This document shows, in pieces, positions 35,672 to 44,917 of a stretch of 64,000 bases of DNA; the first letter of the stretch is position 1, and each line of letters opens with the position of its first letter. The position numbers and the translations under genes were made by a program. This DNA comes from DCFW01 sp963790715. Lineage in GTDB: Bacteria; Bacteroidota; Bacteroidia; Bacteroidales; Bacteroidaceae. The notes under the pieces are model-generated. The model was not told where the DNA came from and ran no database searches. It worked only from the letters and a program-made list of their open reading frames with translations. Location of the stretch: assembly GCA_963790715.1 (NCBI GenBank), contig CAWBPN010000016.1, forward strand, positions 1 through 64,000. The letters are read 5' to 3'.

Positions 35672-37000
35672 ATGAAAAAGTTTGAATTATTATTACTGAC
35701 AGCTTTGGCCATTCCTACTTGGATATCGGCACAAAATGATGACATCTACTATACACCAGGTGATAGCAAAGATGTTCAAACCGTAACTACATCAAATCAA
35801 AGTAGTTCAACTCTTAACAGCAATAATAGAGATGTGAATGCTTATAATAAGAGGTATTCAACGGGCAATACTTATAATAAAAACGCATACAACACAAATA
35901 ACGACACTCTCTATATTGATGACAACAACAACAGCAATGACACGATAGCCAACAACAATGCTAATGCAGTGCCAAACAACGATGAAAACGGTCATTGGGT
36001 AAACGGTTTTACAGGTGATCCTGAAGACTACGAATATGCATCGCGCATCATTCGTTTTCATGACCCACGTTATGCCATAAACGTTTCCAGTCCGTTGTAT
36101 TGGGATGTCGTTTACGGCTTGAATTCATGGGATTGGAATGTATACGATGACGGTATTTATGCTTATGCTTTCCCGACATATACAAATCGTCTATGGTGGG
36201 ATTGGCGCTTCAGACCGTCATTCGGCTGGGGCTTCGGTTTCGGTTGGCCTTACTACAGTTGGTACGGAATGCATGATCCTTGGCTTTACGGCTGGTGTGA
36301 TCCATTCTTCTATGGAGGATGTGGCTGGTACGGCGGCGGTTGGTATGGCGGATGGGGTCGTCCATACAGTCGCGGCGGCGGATGGTATGGTTGGGGCGGT
36401 GGGCCTCGCTACAACTCATCATATCGCTATAGTGGTTACTTAGCTAATAACAGAGGTGGAACCGGAGTAGGCGGAACTCGCTCTTACAACGGATCCGGAC
36501 GCTCATTCAGCGCAAACGGCAATACGAACGGAACACGTTCTTTCGGAAATTCAAACCGCATGTATGCATACAATAACAATAGTAGCCGTAATAACAACAA
36601 TAGTCACTCTTTCTCAAGAGCTACCGGACGCGTTATAAACAGTAACACTTCATTTACACGCAGTTCACGCAATATATCTTCCGATGTGACACGCAGATTC
36701 GGCAACTATGACGGTTCACGTACATACTCCCGTCCAAGTTCAACCCGTTCTTACGGTAACACAGGGTCAGGATATACTCGCAGCTACAATAACAATAGTC
36801 GCTACATAAACAATTCAAACAATAGTTATATGCGCAGCTACAACAATTCTCCTACCATTCGTTCATATAACAACAACAGCTATAGCGCACCATCTCGCAG
36901 TTTCAGTAGTGGCAGTAGCCGCAGCTTCAGTAGCGGTGGCGGACGTAGCTTCGGCGGTGGCGGCGGCGGTGGTCGCAGCTTCGGTGGAGGTCGTCGTTGA
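35672..37000 (+). CDS. secreted low-complexity Asn/Ser/Tyr/Gly/Arg-rich protein
   Basis: The 442-aa product has a clear signal peptide (KKFELLLLTALAIPTWISAQ). Layout of the mature part: Asn/Thr-rich region to about 105; a conserved-looking segment at about 108-175 (NGHWVNGFTGDPEDYEYA, ASRIIRFHDPRYAINVSSPL); a Trp/Tyr/Gly-rich stretch at about 175-255; then Asn/Ser/Arg/Tyr repeats and a terminal RSFGGG series ending in GGRR. It resembles Bacteroidota envelope proteins of unknown function. The aromatic/Arg/Gly tail suggests an adhesive or phase-separating surface protein, which is inference. It is followed at 49 bases by the OMPP1-type gene. Confidence 0.7.
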   Translation: MKKFELLLLTALAIPTWISAQNDDIYYTPGDSKDVQTVTTSNQSSSTLNSNNRDVNAYNKRYSTGNTYNKNAYNTNNDTLYIDDNNNSNDTIANNNANAVPNNDENGHWVNGFTGDPEDYEYASRIIRFHDPRYAINVSSPLYWDVVYGLNSWDWNVYDDGIYAYAFPTYTNRLWWDWRFRPSFGWGFGFGWPYYSWYGMHDPWLYGWCDPFFYGGCGWYGGGWYGGWGRPYSRGGGWYGWGGGPRYNSSYRYSGYLANNRGGTGVGGTRSYNGSGRSFSANGNTNGTRSFGNSNRMYAYNNNSSRNNNNSHSFSRATGRVINSNTSFTRSSRNISSDVTRRFGNYDGSRTYSRPSSTRSYGNTGSGYTRSYNNNSRYINNSNNSYMRSYNNSPTIRSYNNNSYSAPSRSFSSGSSRSFSSGGGRSFGGGGGGGRSFGGGRR

Positions 37001-37049
37001 CAACTACACATAGATATTATATATAATAATACTTTATAAGAAAGAGATT

Positions 37050-38630
37050 ATGAAAAAGATATGTTTATTAGGTTCGGCACTGCTGATAGTCAGTGCCACC
37101 TTAAGTGCCCAGTCAGTATACGATATTACTAAATTTTCAAACACCGATCTGGAGGGTACATCCCGCTTTATCGGTATGGGCGGTGCGATGGGTGCTTTAG
37201 GCGGAGATATATCCACTATAGCCACTAACCCTGCAGGATTAGGTATTTATCGTAGCAATGATCTTATGATGACATTCGGCGTAGCAGATCGCAGTGCAAA
37301 AGCTACGTTCAATAACAGCAGTTCGAACAACGATCGTTCACAAGGCACATTCGACAACCTCGGCTTTGTTTACTCGGCAAGAGTAGGCACACCTCGCGAT
37401 GCCGTACAATTTGTAAACTTCGGTTTCAATTACCGTAGGTCACAAAATCTGTTCGGCAAAATGACAACAAACCAATCATTGGACAATACTTCTCTTATTG
37501 AAGAAATGGGTGATATGGCAATAAAGAGCGGATATAATCCACAAAACGAACAAGAAGATTTCAGCCCTTTAAATGAAAACATATCATGGTTGAGCATGAT
37601 GGGTGTAAACTCAGGTGCCTTAACTTATACATACAACACATCGTATGGTACGACATTGCCACAAAATTATTTGCTAACTAATAACTATTACTCACGCGAA
37701 CGTGGTGGCATCGATGCATATGATATAGCTACGGCAATTAATATTCGCGACCGCGTTTATTTTGGTTTAACATTAAGTTTATACGATGTTGATTATTCCA
37801 AATATTCGGCTTATGCAGAATATTACAGCGGTTCAAATAATCCGTATATGAATTTACAAAGCTGGAATAAATACACAGGAAACGGATGGGATTTAAAAAT
37901 AGGAACAATTATTCGTCCTATCGAGTCAAGTTCATTCCGCATAGGATTAGCCGTTCACACACCGACATTTTATAATTTAACCAACACGACAAGTTCGCAC
38001 ATGGAGTCGAACCTTTCAGGCAAAGACTATTATTCTGATACAGAAGAATACCTTACTCAACAAGGCTATAACCCTGATGTGGATTTCGATTATAAGATTC
38101 GTACCCCATGGGTATTCGATGGAAGTTTAGGTTACATCATAGGCAACAACCTGGCTTTAGGAGCAGAATATGAATATCGTGATTTCGGAGCTGCAAAGAT
38201 GTATGATAAAGATGGCAATAATATGTTTGTCACCGATAGTAAGACATTCAACGATATGGTATCATCAATGTTAACTCATGTCAACACCTACCGTATAGGT
38301 GCAGAATATAAAGTCATACCGGAATTCGCACTTCGTGCCGGCTTTACACATTCCGACGGTATATATAATTCAGATGCTTACAAACAATTATCACCTAACT
38401 CAATAACTACGGATCCTGACTATGCCAATATAAATTCACAAAACAATTTCAGTTTCGGTTTCGGTTATCACGGTCGTAGCTTCTATGCTGACGTTGCATA
38501 TTTATATACGCACTATAACAGCAATTTTTACCCGTTCGAAATACTTGACGCAACACGTGCCAACCAAAATCTATCAACGGTAAAATACGACACGCATAAT
38601 TTTAAAATTACCTTAGGATATAGATTCTAA
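37050..38630 (+). CDS. outer-membrane protein of the OMPP1/FadL/TodX family
   Basis: The 526-aa beta-barrel protein has a signal peptide (KKICLLGSALLIVSATLSAQ). The N-terminal plug-like segment RFIGMGGAMGALGGDISTIA followed by NPAGLGIYRSNDLMMTF is the FadL-type hatch, and strands alternate to the C-terminal aromatic end (NFKITLGYRF). Such proteins pass hydrophobic compounds across the outer membrane; the substrate is unknown. The gene's end overlaps the convergent ATP-grasp gene by 4 bases. Confidence 0.85.
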   Translation: MKKICLLGSALLIVSATLSAQSVYDITKFSNTDLEGTSRFIGMGGAMGALGGDISTIATNPAGLGIYRSNDLMMTFGVADRSAKATFNNSSSNNDRSQGTFDNLGFVYSARVGTPRDAVQFVNFGFNYRRSQNLFGKMTTNQSLDNTSLIEEMGDMAIKSGYNPQNEQEDFSPLNENISWLSMMGVNSGALTYTYNTSYGTTLPQNYLLTNNYYSRERGGIDAYDIATAINIRDRVYFGLTLSLYDVDYSKYSAYAEYYSGSNNPYMNLQSWNKYTGNGWDLKIGTIIRPIESSSFRIGLAVHTPTFYNLTNTTSSHMESNLSGKDYYSDTEEYLTQQGYNPDVDFDYKIRTPWVFDGSLGYIIGNNLALGAEYEYRDFGAAKMYDKDGNNMFVTDSKTFNDMVSSMLTHVNTYRIGAEYKVIPEFALRAGFTHSDGIYNSDAYKQLSPNSITTDPDYANINSQNNFSFGFGYHGRSFYADVAYLYTHYNSNFYPFEILDATRANQNLSTVKYDTHNFKITLGYRF

Positions 38631-39484
38631 GATAAAGTGAGTATAAATTCAAGGAATAGGCGGGGAATGTTTTCTCCGCCTATTTTTGATATAGAGCGGA
38701 AACCGGCGTTACCATTAACCTCACATACTGCAAACGTATCTTTTTGAGGCGTGAATAATAAATCAACTCCTGCAAAGTCCAAGCCGACACAATTGGCAGC
38801 CTTTTCGCTTAAATCTTTTATAGCTTGAGTCAGCGAATGAGGTTTCACCATTCCACCCAACGCCAAATTAGACCTGAAATCATTATCGGAATATCGCTCC
38901 ACACAAGCCACGGCCTTTCCACCAATCACCCACACACGCACATCACGCCCGCAACTGCTCTCCAAATACTCTTGTAACAAAAGATTTTCATTATTATATT
39001 GCCACAGTAATTTGTTATAATCTTTCTCATTCTTCACAATCCATACCTGCTTCCCCTTTGAGCCAGTCAGTTCCTTAACGACAAATACGTTTGAACCGAA
39101 AGCATCCTTAGCTTGCACATAACTTATACCACGTCCGTATATGGTATGCAAAGACGGCAAACCGGCTTTTTCAAATAAACAATGCGCAATCATCTTATTT
39201 TGGGCGCGCTGCATTGATAGAGTGGAGTTGATTACTCTTACGCCAAAAGTCTCAAACGCCATAGATAACACATAATCATAACCGCGCATAACTATTACGT
39301 CAGGCAAAACAACCGGTTGAGCATTGTACAGAATATGCAAAGGATTTACCACAACACTGAAATTCTCCATAGTAAGCACTTGCAATGATATTCCCAACCT
39401 TTCAGCTTCATCTTCAAACCAACCGAAAGCATTGTCCGACAGATGCATCACAGAATCGGGATAAACCATCAATATTGTTTTCAT
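38627..39484 (-). CDS. RimK-like ATP-grasp ligase
   Basis: The 285-aa ATP-grasp protein (VVKELTGSKGKQVWIVKN, LLLQEYLESSCGRDVRVWVI, and the Mg-binding end GVDLLFTPQKDTFAVCEVNG with NAGFRSI). The closest types are RimK/LysX ligases that add amino acids to a protein or peptide carboxylate. The substrate is unknown. Its start overlaps the stop of the upstream DUF4421 gene by 1 base, so the pair is likely functionally linked. Confidence 0.82.
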   Translation of the reverse strand: MKTILMVYPDSVMHLSDNAFGWFEDEAERLGISLQVLTMENFSVVVNPLHILYNAQPVVLPDVIVMRGYDYVLSMAFETFGVRVINSTLSMQRAQNKMIAHCLFEKAGLPSLHTIYGRGISYVQAKDAFGSNVFVVKELTGSKGKQVWIVKNEKDYNKLLWQYNNENLLLQEYLESSCGRDVRVWVIGGKAVACVERYSDNDFRSNLALGGMVKPHSLTQAIKDLSEKAANCVGLDFAGVDLLFTPQKDTFAVCEVNGNAGFRSISKIGGENIPRLFLEFILTLS

Positions 39485-40608
39485 CAGTATTGCAATATTT
39501 TATATTTTCTCTTCATTCCGAAATTGAATCCGGCATATATCTTCAAAGTGCCTATGCCATTATACAAATTGAGATCATTCTCCCTGTAGCTATAATTATT
39601 TGATACAAACGAAGCACCGGCATAGTACAAACCATTATTCCAAACTATACCGCTTCTACCGACAAAATCAGCATTAAACCTGTGGAATACGGCTGACAAA
39701 CGATTGGATTTACTTTGTTCCTTCGTAATTTTATATGCTATGGCAGGAGCCAATGATATATCAGCCAACCAATGTTTGGCAAACACCCAATTATAAGCAT
39801 ATCCAAAGTTCAAACTGTAATCCGAATACTTTATCTCATTAATGTGCAGATAATCATTTAATCTAACTCTAATTGAATCAGGCAAGTTACTTGGGTTAAG
39901 TCCGACATCATGTTGTGAATATGAAAAGCCTGCAATAAATGAGCCTGCACTTCTTAATTGCTCGGTCGTTTGACTATATGCCGCCAAATATGAAAAACGC
40001 CGATGATTAAACACCCAATAAGCGTTTATACCTTTCATATCAACGGTCAACGCATCAATCGTATTGGCACTATAATTTTTATCATATTCCGGTCCGAAAC
40101 CGGATAAATCATGCAGTTTGTACGTGTTGTCACCTTTATAATAGAACAAATCGGCACTGATAATTGAACTATATATATTTAGTTGGTAATCGGTCTGGTT
40201 GCTTTCGGCCTTTTTATTGTTAAGCAACTTATCCATATCCATATTCAGTCCGAAAAAAAGAAACGACCAACCGAAATATATTCCTAACTTATAATGATAA
40301 TCAGGAGTAAACATCAACCGTTGTGAAGAAATGCCGTCACGCGACCTAGTTTTAAACTGATAATATTCAAAATCCTTGCTGTTTTGCAACATAGCAGCAT
40401 AATTATAATGATTAGGTTCAACGTACGCAGAATCTAAATCGTTTAACAACCAACCCATTGTACCAAGGAACCCTCGCGTACGCTTAACGAACGTTCCGGC
40501 TTTTTTGATCGGCTGTTTTATCAATATATTATCTACACTCTGAGCACGGCCTGAGGTAAAATAGCAAAGCAAAAGAAATATAACACCTAATCTATTTATA
40601 CCAAACAT
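39484..40608 (-). CDS. DUF4421 family envelope protein
   Basis: The 374-aa exported protein has a signal peptide (LGVIFLLLCYFTSGRAQS). It matches the Bacteroidota DUF4421 pattern (LNDLDSAYVEPNHYNYAAM, FTPDYHYKLGIYFGWSFLF, NAYWVFNHRRFSYLAAYSQ). The alternating aromatic pattern suggests an outer-membrane beta-barrel. Function is not known. It is upstream of, and overlapping with, a RimK-like ligase. Confidence 0.8.
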   Translation of the reverse strand: MFGINRLGVIFLLLCYFTSGRAQSVDNILIKQPIKKAGTFVKRTRGFLGTMGWLLNDLDSAYVEPNHYNYAAMLQNSKDFEYYQFKTRSRDGISSQRLMFTPDYHYKLGIYFGWSFLFFGLNMDMDKLLNNKKAESNQTDYQLNIYSSIISADLFYYKGDNTYKLHDLSGFGPEYDKNYSANTIDALTVDMKGINAYWVFNHRRFSYLAAYSQTTEQLRSAGSFIAGFSYSQHDVGLNPSNLPDSIRVRLNDYLHINEIKYSDYSLNFGYAYNWVFAKHWLADISLAPAIAYKITKEQSKSNRLSAVFHRFNADFVGRSGIVWNNGLYYAGASFVSNNYSYRENDLNLYNGIGTLKIYAGFNFGMKRKYKILQY

Positions 40609-40614
40609 TTAAAA

Positions 40615-41595
40615 TCAAAATTTACCAATGATTTTATCCATTACCCAATTAGTGGTCGTTGCACTTACACCATCGCACGAGCATACGCCAATGCCCTGTA
40701 AATGATGAATCACAGCCTCGATAAGAGGGTACTGTACATATTTCGGATTTTCAATATTAAATTCTTGCCTGCCGTTCTCGCTATGAAGAACTATGGGGTC
40801 GAATGTGAATATTGAAAAACATATCATTCCCTTATCGCCGATAACCTCAATACGGTCTTCACGCGCAGACTCATGAGCAGTGAAGCACCACGAACCTGAT
40901 CCGATCAATCCCGACTCAAATTGAAAACATGCACTGACGGTGTCTTCAATTTTATATATCTCCGAACGGTTACTTTTATAGCCTTCGGCATTCAAAATAT
41001 ATCCGAAAATCGTTTGTAAAATATCCAACTGATGCGGTGCCAAATCATAAAAGAAACCTCCGCCGGCATTATCCTGTTGCACGCGCCATGGTAAGTCTTC
41101 ACTATCATAATTAAGCTTGTCAGGCGGTTGAGCAAATCTTATCTGCACATTGATGACATTACCTACGGCCCCGCTTTCAATCAAATCTTGTACTTTCTTG
41201 AAATAAGGCAAATAACGACGATAATAAGCTACGAAACAAGGTTCATGCGTTTCTTGTGATATACGGTTGATGCGGCAGCATTCCTCATAACTCTCAGCCA
41301 TAGGTTTCTCAACATAAACAGGTTTGCCTGCTTTCATTGCCATAATGGCGTATGTTGCATGAGTGGATGGGGGAGTGGCAATATATACGGCATTAACTTC
41401 GGGATCTTCAATCAGCTCCAACGGATCGTCATACCATTTACGTATGTTGCGTTCCTCTGCGTATTGGCGGGCAGTTTCTTTGTCGCGACTCATCACAGCC
41501 ACAACGTCGGAATCTTCAACCATTCTAAAGGCAGGACCGCTTTTTTTATCGGTGACATCCCCACAACCAATGAATCCCCAATTAATTTTTTTCAT
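40615..41595 (-). CDS. Gfo/Idh/MocA-family oxidoreductase
   Basis: The 326-aa NAD(P)-dependent sugar or inositol dehydrogenase-type protein has a Rossmann start (NWGFIGCGDVTDKKSGPAF), the family EKP motif in YVEKPMAESYEEC, and a catalytic His in DLAPHQLDILQTIFG. No clear pathway partner is adjacent; the substrate cannot be named. It is 6 bases upstream of the DUF4421 gene in the same direction. Confidence 0.88.
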   Translation of the reverse strand: MKKINWGFIGCGDVTDKKSGPAFRMVEDSDVVAVMSRDKETARQYAEERNIRKWYDDPLELIEDPEVNAVYIATPPSTHATYAIMAMKAGKPVYVEKPMAESYEECCRINRISQETHEPCFVAYYRRYLPYFKKVQDLIESGAVGNVINVQIRFAQPPDKLNYDSEDLPWRVQQDNAGGGFFYDLAPHQLDILQTIFGYILNAEGYKSNRSEIYKIEDTVSACFQFESGLIGSGSWCFTAHESAREDRIEVIGDKGMICFSIFTFDPIVLHSENGRQEFNIENPKYVQYPLIEAVIHHLQGIGVCSCDGVSATTTNWVMDKIIGKF

Positions 41596-41629
41596 ATATT
41601 ACAATAATAAACCTAATTTCAAATTCATT

Positions 41630-41662
41630 TTTGCAAAGATACCACAATTTTTGCTACTTTTG
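41630..41662 (+). promoter_or_regulatory. Bacteroidota sigma-ABfr promoter
   Basis: -33 TTTG at 41630-41633, a 21-base spacer, and -7 TACTTTTG at 41655-41662, both matching the group consensus, 29 bases upstream of the membrane protein gene. This is the cleanest two-part housekeeping promoter in the window. Confidence 0.65.
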
Positions 41663-41691
41663 CTGCATTATTATAATTTATAGGGTAAATC

Positions 41692-42705
41692 ATGGAAAAT
41701 AATACTCAATTAAAGATAAACTTTAAGCAAAACCGAAGTATCGGTAAGATGTTTGGTGTAATCATAAGTTGGCTGAAAATAAACTATTTACACCTTATAA
41801 AAGCCACTTTTATAGCAGCAATCGTTTCAACTGTCTTTGAATTAGCCATGCTAAAATGGAACGTTAGTATAATTAATGACATTGCAGCTGTTTATTCCAT
41901 TTTAACAACCGACACAAAATTGCCGAAAGGTGTCATCTCAAAATATCTCATACCGGTAATATTTGCGTTCATTGCTTTTATGGTATTTCTATTGGCAAAC
42001 TCATATCTTTTGGGTTCTACATTTGAAATGCTCAATATTTATCCTCAACGGGACTTGAATTCAATACGCATAAAGGATTATTATAAAAGCAAAAGTTCAC
42101 TCAAACGAATGCTTCACATCTTCGGCATGGGACTATTTGCATTTTTTCTTTTATTCATCTTTGTAGTTTTATGCTCACCGATAAAAACATTGATCAAATC
42201 TACATCAATACCTTATATAGCCACAATATGCTTAGGATTTTTATTCCTAATCATCCCGCTTACATTTATAACAATATCGTACGGAAGTACTGACTTAAAG
42301 TTCTTCGAGGCATTCAAGCAAGGATTCTCTTTAGGTAGCCGTTATTGGGGGCGTTGTTTCGTATTTTATTTCGTCTTGACAATAATAGTAGGTTTAATTG
42401 TATTGGTCTTTTCAATACCATACCATGTAATGACATATATGTATATTGATTATCATACATCGTTGGCAGACGGTAATCCTTCAACGGTGCCGTTTTACAC
42501 CTATATTCTTTATACGTTAGCAATAATAATTTGGGCGGTAGTAAATTATTTTGCTTCACTTGTGTTCAGCGTATCTAGTTATGTGGCATATAACAGTTAT
42601 GCAAAACACAGAGAAGAAAAAGTGGCATTCAAAAAGAATAATGAAAAGATTATAGATAAAGAAGGCTATGACGTTTATCAAATTAAAAAGTCAGAAGATC
42701 TATAA
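41692..42705 (+). CDS. multi-pass membrane protein of unknown function
   Basis: The 337-aa product has about six hydrophobic segments (ATFIAAIVSTVFELAML, VIFAFIAFMVFLLANSYLL, IFGMGLFAFFLLFIFVVLC, ATICLGFLFLIIPLTFI, VFYFVLTIIVGLIVLVFSI, YILYTLAIIIWAVVNYFAS). No catalytic motif is visible. The family appears restricted to Bacteroidales. Its last 12 bases overlap the 3' end of the RNase P RNA gene on the other strand. Confidence 0.7.
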   Translation: MENNTQLKINFKQNRSIGKMFGVIISWLKINYLHLIKATFIAAIVSTVFELAMLKWNVSIINDIAAVYSILTTDTKLPKGVISKYLIPVIFAFIAFMVFLLANSYLLGSTFEMLNIYPQRDLNSIRIKDYYKSKSSLKRMLHIFGMGLFAFFLLFIFVVLCSPIKTLIKSTSIPYIATICLGFLFLIIPLTFITISYGSTDLKFFEAFKQGFSLGSRYWGRCFVFYFVLTIIVGLIVLVFSIPYHVMTYMYIDYHTSLADGNPSTVPFYTYILYTLAIIIWAVVNYFASLVFSVSSYVAYNSYAKHREEKVAFKKNNEKIIDKEGYDVYQIKKSEDL

Positions 42706-43035
42706 GCCGGGTTCCGTACCTGCAAGCAGGTGTCTGTCATTTATCTACACCGAATGTCACCATGCGGCTCTAGCAGTCTACCCTCCGGCATTCGGGCGAG
42801 CAACCCTACTAACTCCGGTATACATGACCTTACAACAATCACGACGCACGCTGGTACATGTCACCATGCCCGCGGTGGGCTCTTACCCCGCCTTCTCACC
42901 CTTACCACCTACGTGGCGGTTATTTTCTTCTGCATCGTTCAACCCTCACGAATTGCTTGTAATTATCAAGTGATTTGCTCTATGTTGCCCGGACTTTCCT
43001 CCTGCAAAAAAATTGCCGGCGACAGACCGATCTTC
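42694..43035 (-). ncRNA. rnpB: RNase P RNA, class A
   Basis: Catalytic RNA that removes tRNA 5' leaders. On the minus strand the universally conserved GAGGAAAGTCCGGGCA-type box (here GGAGGAAAGTCCGGGCAACA), the central AGGGTGAGAAGGCGGGGTAAG region, and the 3' box ACGGAACCCGGCTTATA are all present. The termini pair as helix P1 (GAAGATC at 43035-43029 with GATCTTC at 42700-42694), which sets the ends. Short open frames across it are artefacts. Confidence 0.96.
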
Positions 43036-43046
43036 TGAATTGGGTA

Positions 43047-43054
43047 CAAATGTA
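43047..43054 (-). promoter_or_regulatory. rnpB promoter -7 element
   Basis: TACATTTG on the minus strand fits TAnnTTTG and lies 12 bases before the mature 5' end, as expected for an untranslated RNA. Confidence 0.6.
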
Positions 43055-43188
43055 AATAAAATAACTGAATTTAAAAAATCGACCATTATTTTCTTTTCTA
43101 TTCTAATGAATGTAAATATAATATCCACATATATTAAAAGAGAAAAAAAATTGAGTCGTATATGAATAACCGAAGATATTTTGTTGTT

Positions 43189-43206
43189 ACTTTAACATCG
43201 TAAAGT
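43189..43206. promoter_or_regulatory. perfect dyad ACTTTA-N6-TAAAGT upstream of the HtrA gene
   Basis: A 6-base inverted repeat with a 6-base centre, 49 bases before the protease ATG; a candidate operator for an envelope-stress regulator. Confidence 0.4.
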
Positions 43207-43254
43207 TAATGAGAATTAGAAAATTAACAATTAAATGATATAAATTAAAATCGT

Positions 43255-44733
43255 ATGAAACAGATTACAAAAAACATTCTGTTAGGCTTGGGGGTTACGA
43301 TAGCATCTCTAAGCACGGGTATAGCGACAGCTGCTAATCCAGCAACAAAATCAATTACTACGGCCGGACAACCGGTAGATTTAACTGAAGCTGCCGCTAT
43401 TGCGGTTCCTGCAGTAGTTCACATTGAAGCAATTACCGATTCAAAAACGACTACAGTTGATGTAGAAGATCCGTTCTCTGACTTTTTCGGTGATTTCTTC
43501 GGTAATGGCGGTAACGGAGGCAACGGAGGTAAACATCGTCAACAAGTGCAAACTCCAAAACAAGTAGGTATAGGATCTGGCGTTATCATTTCATCTGACG
43601 GTTATATAGTTACAAACAATCACGTTGTAAACAACAGCGATGAATTGAAAGTTACTTTAAACGACAAACGCGAATTTCAGGCACGCGTTATCGGAACAGA
43701 CCCGATGACCGACTTGGCACTAATTAAAATACAGGCAAAAGATTTATCTCCACTTGTAATAGGTAATTCAGATGAGGTAAAAGTAGGAGAGTGGGTATTG
43801 GCAGTAGGCAACCCATTAGACTTGACATCAACCGTAACGGCCGGTATTATCAGTGCAAAAGCCAGAAACATAGGTGGAACCGGAATAGAATCATACATTC
43901 AGACGGATGCTGCCATTAATCAAGGTAATAGTGGTGGAGCACTTGTAAATGTAAAAGGTGAATTAGTCGGCATCAATGCTGCTATTTATTCACAAACAGG
44001 AGCATATACAGGCTACGGTTTTGCAATTCCAACCAGTATCATGCAAAAAGTTATCGCAGATCTCAAAGAATATGGCACCGTACAACGTGCATTGTTAGGG
44101 ATAAAAGGAGGTGATAATAGTGCTGACTTGGCCAAAGAAAAGAATCTGAGTACAATAAACGGTGTATATGTTAGCGAAGTTGAAGACAACGGAGCTGCTG
44201 CGGATGCAGGCATCAAAGCCGGTGATATTATTACGGAAGTAAACGGAACAAAGATTGGATCAATGGCACAATTGCAAGAAATGATCACACGTATGGCTCC
44301 GGGCACCAAGATAACAATCAAATATATTCATGAAAAGACAACTCATTCATCGACAGTTACTTTAAAGAATTCACAAGGTAATACCAAAGTAGAAAAGCCT
44401 GTTGATATGGATATATTGGGAGCCGCATTCCGTCCGTTGACATCCGACATGAAAGATCAACTTGATTTGAAATACGGTCTTGAAGTGACAGGTGTTCGCG
44501 AAGGCAAGATGAAAGAAGCCGGAGTAGAAAAAGGATTTATCATCCTGAAAGCAAACGATCAGGAAATGAAGAGTGTTGATGATTTGGAAGGTGCTCTCAA
44601 AACGGCTTCTGAAAGTTCAGACCAGGTTTTGTTCTTGACCGGTGTATACCCTTCTGGAAAGAAAGGCTACTTTGCCGTTGACTTATCAACAAATAAAACA
44701 ACGCACAAAAGCATTAAAAAAGGAAGACGATAA
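43255..44733 (+). CDS. DegP/HtrA-type periplasmic serine protease
   Basis: Envelope quality-control protease/chaperone. The 492-aa product has a signal peptide (ILLGLGVTIASLSTGIATAA); the trypsin-like domain carries the catalytic triad His in VTNNHVV, Asp in MTDLALI and Ser in NQGNSGGALV. A Gly/Asn-rich loop (FFGNGGNGGNGG) lies before it. Two PDZ domains follow (about 285-370 and 400-475). A putative operator dyad lies upstream and a strong terminator follows. Confidence 0.95.
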   Translation: MKQITKNILLGLGVTIASLSTGIATAANPATKSITTAGQPVDLTEAAAIAVPAVVHIEAITDSKTTTVDVEDPFSDFFGDFFGNGGNGGNGGKHRQQVQTPKQVGIGSGVIISSDGYIVTNNHVVNNSDELKVTLNDKREFQARVIGTDPMTDLALIKIQAKDLSPLVIGNSDEVKVGEWVLAVGNPLDLTSTVTAGIISAKARNIGGTGIESYIQTDAAINQGNSGGALVNVKGELVGINAAIYSQTGAYTGYGFAIPTSIMQKVIADLKEYGTVQRALLGIKGGDNSADLAKEKNLSTINGVYVSEVEDNGAAADAGIKAGDIITEVNGTKIGSMAQLQEMITRMAPGTKITIKYIHEKTTHSSTVTLKNSQGNTKVEKPVDMDILGAAFRPLTSDMKDQLDLKYGLEVTGVREGKMKEAGVEKGFIILKANDQEMKSVDDLEGALKTASESSDQVLFLTGVYPSGKKGYFAVDLSTNKTTHKSIKKGRR

Positions 44734-44747
44734 GCTATAATTATATT

Positions 44748-44779
44748 GAAGCCCGGGCACATACCCGGACTTCTTTTTT
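44748..44779 (+). terminator. terminator of the HtrA gene
   Basis: GAAGCCCGGG/CCCGGACTTC stem (one mismatch) with loop CACATA, followed by TTTTTT. Confidence 0.85.
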
Positions 44780-44886
44780 ATCTTATCACCTATTGGAAAA
44801 GTTATATCGGGAAATAGTTTTATTAAATTAACAATAATTGAATAACAATTTGCAGTGAAATACGTTCTTATACAGAATAAATAATG

Positions 44887-44894
44887 TAATTTTG
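44887..44894 (+). promoter_or_regulatory. rpoD promoter -7 element
   Basis: TAATTTTG fits TAnnTTTG, 23 bases upstream of the rpoD ATG. Confidence 0.5.
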
Positions 44895-44917
44895 CGCTTA
44901 AATCGCTTTATAAAAGA

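Noticed and set aside
42668..43038. Two open frames of about 100 codons on the plus strand
   Set aside because: They run antisense through the RNase P RNA gene and are explained by its conserved, GC-richer sequence.
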